From Streptomyces albofaciens JCM 4342 (lineage in GTDB: Bacteria; Actinomycetota; Actinomycetes; Streptomycetales; Streptomycetaceae), in assembly GCF_008634025.1 (NCBI RefSeq), contig NZ_PDCM01000002.1:4257501-4321500 (forward strand): 64,000 nt of DNA, read 5' to 3'. Both the position numbers and the translations under genes were made by a program. Of this stretch, positions 60,622 through 64,000 are shown piece after piece. Positions within the stretch are counted from its first letter, which is position 1; every line of letters starts with the position of its first letter. Under the pieces are notes generated by a model. The model was not told the DNA's origin. It saw only the letters and a list, made by a program, of their open reading frames with translations, and did no database searches.

Positions 60622-62163
60622 TCAGGCAGCGGAACTGGACGGCCGTTCGCGTGCGGAGTCGAGCACTTCGGCTTCGATGTCGCTGAGTGCGTACTTCTGG
60701 CGCTGGAGGAAGGCCAGCCAGTTGGTGGTGTCCTTGCTGATCGGGTTCCGCCACGCCTGATCGGACATGGCCTGATGCTCGTACACCGCGGCGACCTGGG
60801 CGAAGAGCAGTCTCCAGCGTCCGGTCGCTCCGGTACGGGTGATCAGCGGCCCGAAGGGGTCTTCGACTCGCCGCCACGGCTCGCTGTCGTGGTTGGGGTC
60901 TTTGATCTTCAGGAAGGCCGAGATGAGGTCGGTGCGGTGGCGTGCGATGTACTGGGAGTACATGGCGGAGGTCCCGGTGATGGTGCTGAGGGTGAACTTC
61001 CAGATTTCATCGGTCGCGTCGCCGGGCCGGGTGCACAGATTCGCGATGAACTCCTGCCGTACAGGGCGGGCTTGACGCCAGACTGCGTTGTAGCGGATGG
61101 TTCTGCGTCGCTTCTCCGCCATTTCCGCGGCGTCCGGTGCTGCCGACCCGGACGCTTCGGGACTCAGCTTGTGCTGGCAGGCTCGCCAGTCGGTGCACAG
61201 CCAAGTCACCGTGGGCTTGAACGGGTTGAGGGTGGCGGCGTGTCCGGGGCACCGGGCGTGCTGGTCGGCGGTGATGGCCGTTCCGAGGGGGGTTACCAGA
61301 TCCTTGAGGGGGCGCATGGGAGTCTCGTGCCACCGCCAGTCCCAGTCCACTAGCTTGATGCCGGCGGCGGCGAGGTCCTGCTTGAGCTGGGCGCGCTTGG
61401 CTTTCTCGGCCGCCTCGTCCTTGAGGCACTGGAGTGCGTGGGCCCAGTGGCCGCGCGTGCCTGCGCCGTCGTTGCGGTCCCGGGCCTTCGCCGCTTCGAG
61501 GCGACTGCGGGCGTTGCTGATGTGCGCGACTTCCTGGAAATCGGCCAGCTCCACCAGGTCGAAGTCGTGGGCGACCGCGGCGCTGAGGCTCTTGTCGTCG
61601 AGCTTCGATGCCTTGTCGGCGGCGGTGAGCTCGGCGGCGGACAGGCCGAGCGCGCGTGCGTGACGTTCCTTTGCGGCTTGGGGCAGCGGCATCAGGGACA
61701 GTTGCCGGGCGGCTTCGACGTAGTCGCGGGCGTGCGCGTCCCGGCGGTGCTTGTTCTCGATGACTGACAGGGTCAGCGCCTCGTCATCGACGCCGCGAAG
61801 GTCGTCGCGGATCAAGGCGGGAACGAGCATGTAGGTGCGGCCCTCTTCCTTGGCCTTGTCGGCGGCGATGATCGCTGCCTTGCAGCGACGCTGCCCGAAG
61901 ATGATGCCGAGTTTGCCTTCGTTGTCCCCGGTCTGTGGACGCAGGAGGACCAGGCTCTGCACGCCGACCTCTTCCACGGAGGCGATCAGCTCGGCGTCGG
62001 GTTCGGTTCCGTCCGGCTCGTCGTCTGAGCGGTGCTGGCGGTGGTTGTACGGGTCGACGACGAGTTCGTAGGGATCGACCCAGGCGAAGCGCCCTTCGAA
62101 GGCGGGCTGCGCGGCGATGGTGTCGGTGCTGTCCGGTGCGGTGAGGGTGGTCGTGGTTGTCAT
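60622..62163 (-). CDS. ParB/RepB/Spo0J family protein
   Basis: A 513-aa ParB-like protein of a mobile element. The N-terminal ParB/Srx domain contains VVDPYNHRQHR, ELIASVEEVGVQSLVLLRPQ and IIFGQRRCKAAIIA (GxRR box). A helix-turn-helix-like central part with LSVIENKHRRDAHARDYVEAARQLSLMPL follows. The C-terminal 300 residues have a Cys/His pair segment (HARCPGHAATLNPF...WLCTDWRACQHKL) and are not found in chromosomal ParB. It is likely a plasmid-type partition or regulatory protein. No parA is within the window. Confidence 0.85.
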   Translation of the reverse strand: MTTTTTLTAPDSTDTIAAQPAFEGRFAWVDPYELVVDPYNHRQHRSDDEPDGTEPDAELIASVEEVGVQSLVLLRPQTGDNEGKLGIIFGQRRCKAAIIAADKAKEEGRTYMLVPALIRDDLRGVDDEALTLSVIENKHRRDAHARDYVEAARQLSLMPLPQAAKERHARALGLSAAELTAADKASKLDDKSLSAAVAHDFDLVELADFQEVAHISNARSRLEAAKARDRNDGAGTRGHWAHALQCLKDEAAEKAKRAQLKQDLAAAGIKLVDWDWRWHETPMRPLKDLVTPLGTAITADQHARCPGHAATLNPFKPTVTWLCTDWRACQHKLSPEASGSAAPDAAEMAEKRRRTIRYNAVWRQARPVRQEFIANLCTRPGDATDEIWKFTLSTITGTSAMYSQYIARHRTDLISAFLKIKDPNHDSEPWRRVEDPFGPLITRTGATGRWRLLFAQVAAVYEHQAMSDQAWRNPISKDTTNWLAFLQRQKYALSDIEAEVLDSARERPSSSAA

Positions 62164-62220
62164 GGGAGCTCCGTGGTGAGAAGAGGGGCGGGCGGTGGCG
62201 CCCGCCCCTGCGCGTGTGGG

Positions 62221-62874
62221 TCAGGCGGCAGCCGGTACGGCCTTCGGCTTGGCCTTGCGCTTGGGCTGCGCCGCGGCGGTCTTGGGTCGCGCGGTCGCCG
62301 GGGCCTTCTTCGCCGTCCGCTTCGGGGTGGGCTTCTTGGTGGCGGCCTTGGGCGCGGGCTTGGACGGTGCGGCCTTCTTCGCGGGCGACTTCTTCACGGT
62401 GGTCTTCTCTGCGGCCGGCTCGCTGGTTGTCGCGGCGGGAGCCTCCGGCTGGGCGGGCTGCTGCGGCGCGGGCTTGTCGGCGGTGGTGACAGGGATGCGG
62501 GTGCCGTCGTAGCGGAGCTTGGCGCGGTGGCCTTGGAAGACGGGGAAGAGTCGCAGGTGGAGGGTGTTGAGGAGGGTGTCGAGGGGTGCTTCGACGGTGG
62601 TGAAGTGGCATGCGGCGTTGTAGTGCGGGCCGGTCTTCTCGGGGCCGCGGGCGAACGTTTGGGCGGCGGAACCGTTCCACAGGCGGCGGATGCCGAAGGT
62701 GCGGCCGTCCTGGTGGGTGAAGTGGATGGTTTCCGGGTCGATGGAGTCGTCGGCCTTGTGCCAGCCGTCGCCGAGCTTTTCGATGATCAGGTCGGCCAGG
62801 AGGTAGAGGTCGATGAGGGAGATGTCGAAGGGGGCAGCTTCGGTGGCGGGGTTCTGGGCGGTTTCGGTGGTCAC
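62221..62874 (-). CDS. Hypothetical protein with histone-H1-like basic tail
   Basis: A 217-aa protein. The N-terminal 110 residues (DISLIDLYLLADLIIEKLGDGWHKADDSI, IRRLWNGSAAQTFARGPEKTG) form an acidic globular domain I cannot identify. The C-terminal 90 residues are Lys/Ala/Pro repeats (KKSPAKKAAPSKPAPKAATK) like histone H1 and HU-type tails, suited to bind DNA. GTG 62874 has TTGGAG upstream; a TTG 15 bp earlier is possible. It precedes the ParB gene by 57 bp, and both probably share the promoter at 62930-62957. Confidence 0.75.
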   Translation of the reverse strand: MTTETAQNPATEAAPFDISLIDLYLLADLIIEKLGDGWHKADDSIDPETIHFTHQDGRTFGIRRLWNGSAAQTFARGPEKTGPHYNAACHFTTVEAPLDTLLNTLHLRLFPVFQGHRAKLRYDGTRIPVTTADKPAPQQPAQPEAPAATTSEPAAEKTTVKKSPAKKAAPSKPAPKAATKKPTPKRTAKKAPATARPKTAAAQPKRKAKPKAVPAAA

Positions 62875-62929
62875 GGTGGGTTTCTCCAAGAGGTGTGGGG
62901 TTGTGGTTTTCCCTCAACCCGATAACTAA

Positions 62930-62957
62930 ATTCTACTATGGTTAAGGGGGGCGTCAA
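62930..62957 (-). promoter_or_regulatory. Promoter of the H1-tail/ParB unit
   Basis: Read on the minus strand: TTGACG (62952-62957), a 16-bp spacer, TAGAAT (62930-62935). It contains CCATAGTAGAA, also found upstream of the YgjP-like gene. The -35 box overlaps the end of the PAPS reductase-like gene. Confidence 0.65.
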
Positions 62958-63775
62958 CTGCGAAGATGCAGGTCAGGCGGGGGCCAGGTCATGCACCAGC
63001 CGGAGTCGCAACCCACATCAAAGGGCAACTCCTCCTGTGCTGCCTCGACCGCTTCGAGCAGAGGCCGGCCGGTACGGGTCAGGAACACTGCGTCGCCCAT
63101 GCCACCCCACTGCCGCGTCTCGTTCAGCGACTCCTCAAGGCAGCAGGCACGCAGGAACAGCCCCGGACGGTCGCGACGCATCTCCTTCCAGCCCTCCAGC
63201 GACTTCAGCGGACAGAACCAGCAGGCGCTCTTCGGCGGCATCGGCAGGCCCGCGTCCGAGATGATCCGCTGGCAGTCGACCCGACGGAGCTTGAGGTCGA
63301 GCAGCGGGTAGACCAGCTGCTCGTACGGCTCGACCCGCCGGTTGGCCGCCCGAGCGATCTCATCGAGCGAGATGCCGACGGCGACCGTCGCCGGGTTGCT
63401 GGGTGTCGCACCATTCGCCTTGAGCCACTTGCCGGTGACCCAGATCTTGAAGTCCCGAGTGCAGCCCCGCGTGCCAGGGGCGCCGTTGGACATCCGGATG
63501 GGTATGGGTAGGGCGCGAGAGCCCTTGCGCATCATCCGGCCCCACAGTGTCTCCGTTCCCCCGGCGCGCAGTGTGCGATGCAGGACGTGCAGGTCAAGGC
63601 CGCTGGCTGCCGCGTACGGTCTCGCGACATGCCGTACATACTCCAGCGTCGCCGGGTCTTCGCTGTCGTCACCCACGTTCGCGAATAGCAGGGTGCGGTA
63701 CGGGATCTCGCGACGGGCAGCCAAGACCATGAGCGCAGTGCTCTGTACCCCGCCGCCGTAGCTGATCACGTTCAC
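62954..63775 (-). CDS. Phosphoadenosine phosphosulfate reductase-like protein
   Basis: A 273-aa PP-loop ATP pyrophosphatase-fold protein: VISYGGGVQSTALMVLAA is the PP-loop, and GTRGCTRDFKIWVTGKWL and KSACWFCPLKSLEGWKEM carry Cys residues placed for an iron-sulfur or zinc site. This type is frequent in phages and integrative elements, where its role (possibly nucleotide or DNA modification) is unsettled. GTG 63775 was chosen to start just before the PP-loop strand and overlaps the stop of the next upstream gene. It is not the assimilatory CysH. Confidence 0.82.
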   Translation of the reverse strand: MNVISYGGGVQSTALMVLAARREIPYRTLLFANVGDDSEDPATLEYVRHVARPYAAASGLDLHVLHRTLRAGGTETLWGRMMRKGSRALPIPIRMSNGAPGTRGCTRDFKIWVTGKWLKANGATPSNPATVAVGISLDEIARAANRRVEPYEQLVYPLLDLKLRRVDCQRIISDAGLPMPPKSACWFCPLKSLEGWKEMRRDRPGLFLRACCLEESLNETRQWGGMGDAVFLTRTGRPLLEAVEAAQEELPFDVGCDSGWCMTWPPPDLHLRS

Positions 63776-64000
63776 GCGGCGTACTCCGTGGCCTGGTCGA
63801 GGAGGCGCTGAGCCATCCCGACGGCGGCAACGAGTTTCGCCTGGCCCAGTACGGAGTTGCGGTGTTCGATCACGGCTCGGGCGTGTGCGGCGGCGTCCTC
63901 GATGGCCCTGGGGTTGGCCAGGGTGTCGGCACAAGCCACCGTGACGCGGGGGCCGAGGCCCCAGATGATGGCGTTGACGGCGGCGCAGGCGGCAGCGATC
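63772..64000 (-). CDS. Partial hypothetical protein at window edge
   Basis: The C-terminal 75 residues of a helical Ala-rich protein (VNAIIWGLGPRVTVACADTL, ARAVIEHRNSVLGQAKLVAA) run in from the right edge of the window and end at 63772-63774, overlapping the PAPS reductase-like start (GTGA). The family is unknown; the 5' part lies outside. Confidence 0.6.
   Translation of the reverse strand, partial: IAAACAAVNAIIWGLGPRVTVACADTLANPRAIEDAAAHARAVIEHRNSVLGQAKLVAAVGMAQRLLDQATEYAA

Overview
The window is chromosomal DNA of a Streptomyces (or very close relative). The evidence is GC well above 70 percent, GTG and TTG starts, rare TTA codons, an actinobacterial set of housekeeping genes (asd-lysC, recR-ybaB-dnaX, upp, tadA with its partner gene), the class E sortase motif LAXTG, and a Fur-family/zinc-free ribosomal protein cluster typical of the genus. 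No plasmid or phage replication origin is visible. The species cannot be named from the sequence.

Left arm, 1-9.2 kb: aspartate pathway genes asd and lysC, a DUF5063 gene, recR and ybaB, all on the minus strand. A 1.1-kb IS5-family element follows, inserted exactly at the stop codon of dnaX, then dnaX, the SRP RNA (scr/ffs) and tRNA-Ser(GGA). Several short tandem arrays lie here, one of them in frame inside asd. 9.2-27.9 kb is mixed chromosome: a lipoprotein, DUF72 and GH25 proteins, guanine deaminase, a CAP protein, a cobalamin riboswitch upstream of cbtBA, a degenerate phosphatase, a tsaD-alaS pair behind a Nur-box-like palindrome, an AguB-type hydrolase beside a LacI regulator with palindromic operators, a TetR/peroxiredoxin-like divergent pair, a methyltransferase, and an ABC-F protein with an apparent leaderless leader peptide.

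28.8-47.4 kb is accessory. A tightly packed, partly overlapping run of ten plus-strand genes (30.4-42.4 kb) encodes a DegT/StrS aminotransferase, a GT2 polyprenyl-phosphate-type glycosyltransferase, an FAD oxidoreductase, a class III aminotransferase, a small unknown protein, two GMC oxidoreductases, an SbnA-like PLP enzyme, a haem-oxygenase-like diiron oxidase and a ROK kinase. It has no PKS, NRPS or RiPP core. An Eis-like acetyltransferase lies before it and an APH-fold protein after it. The combination suggests an undescribed aminosugar or aminocyclitol-like natural product and is the main discovery candidate. NCS1 permease, PNPOx-like and amidase genes follow.

47.7-58.4 kb: two membrane proteins, one carrying a HEPN-like motif; a Zur-box-headed cluster of zinc-free L32, a COG0523 GTPase and a Fur paralogue; an LAXTG wall protein; an ECF sigma factor overlapping a Pro/Thr-rich membrane partner; then LytR_C, upp, tadA partner, tadA and tRNA-Ser(CGA).

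58.4-64 kb looks mobile: a gene-poor relic, the 3' half of a tRNA-Thr(TGT) gene (an attachment-site scar), and a minus-strand module of a YgjP-like protein, a ParB-like protein, a histone-H1-tailed protein and a PAPS-reductase-like protein. Two of these genes share an AT-rich promoter motif.
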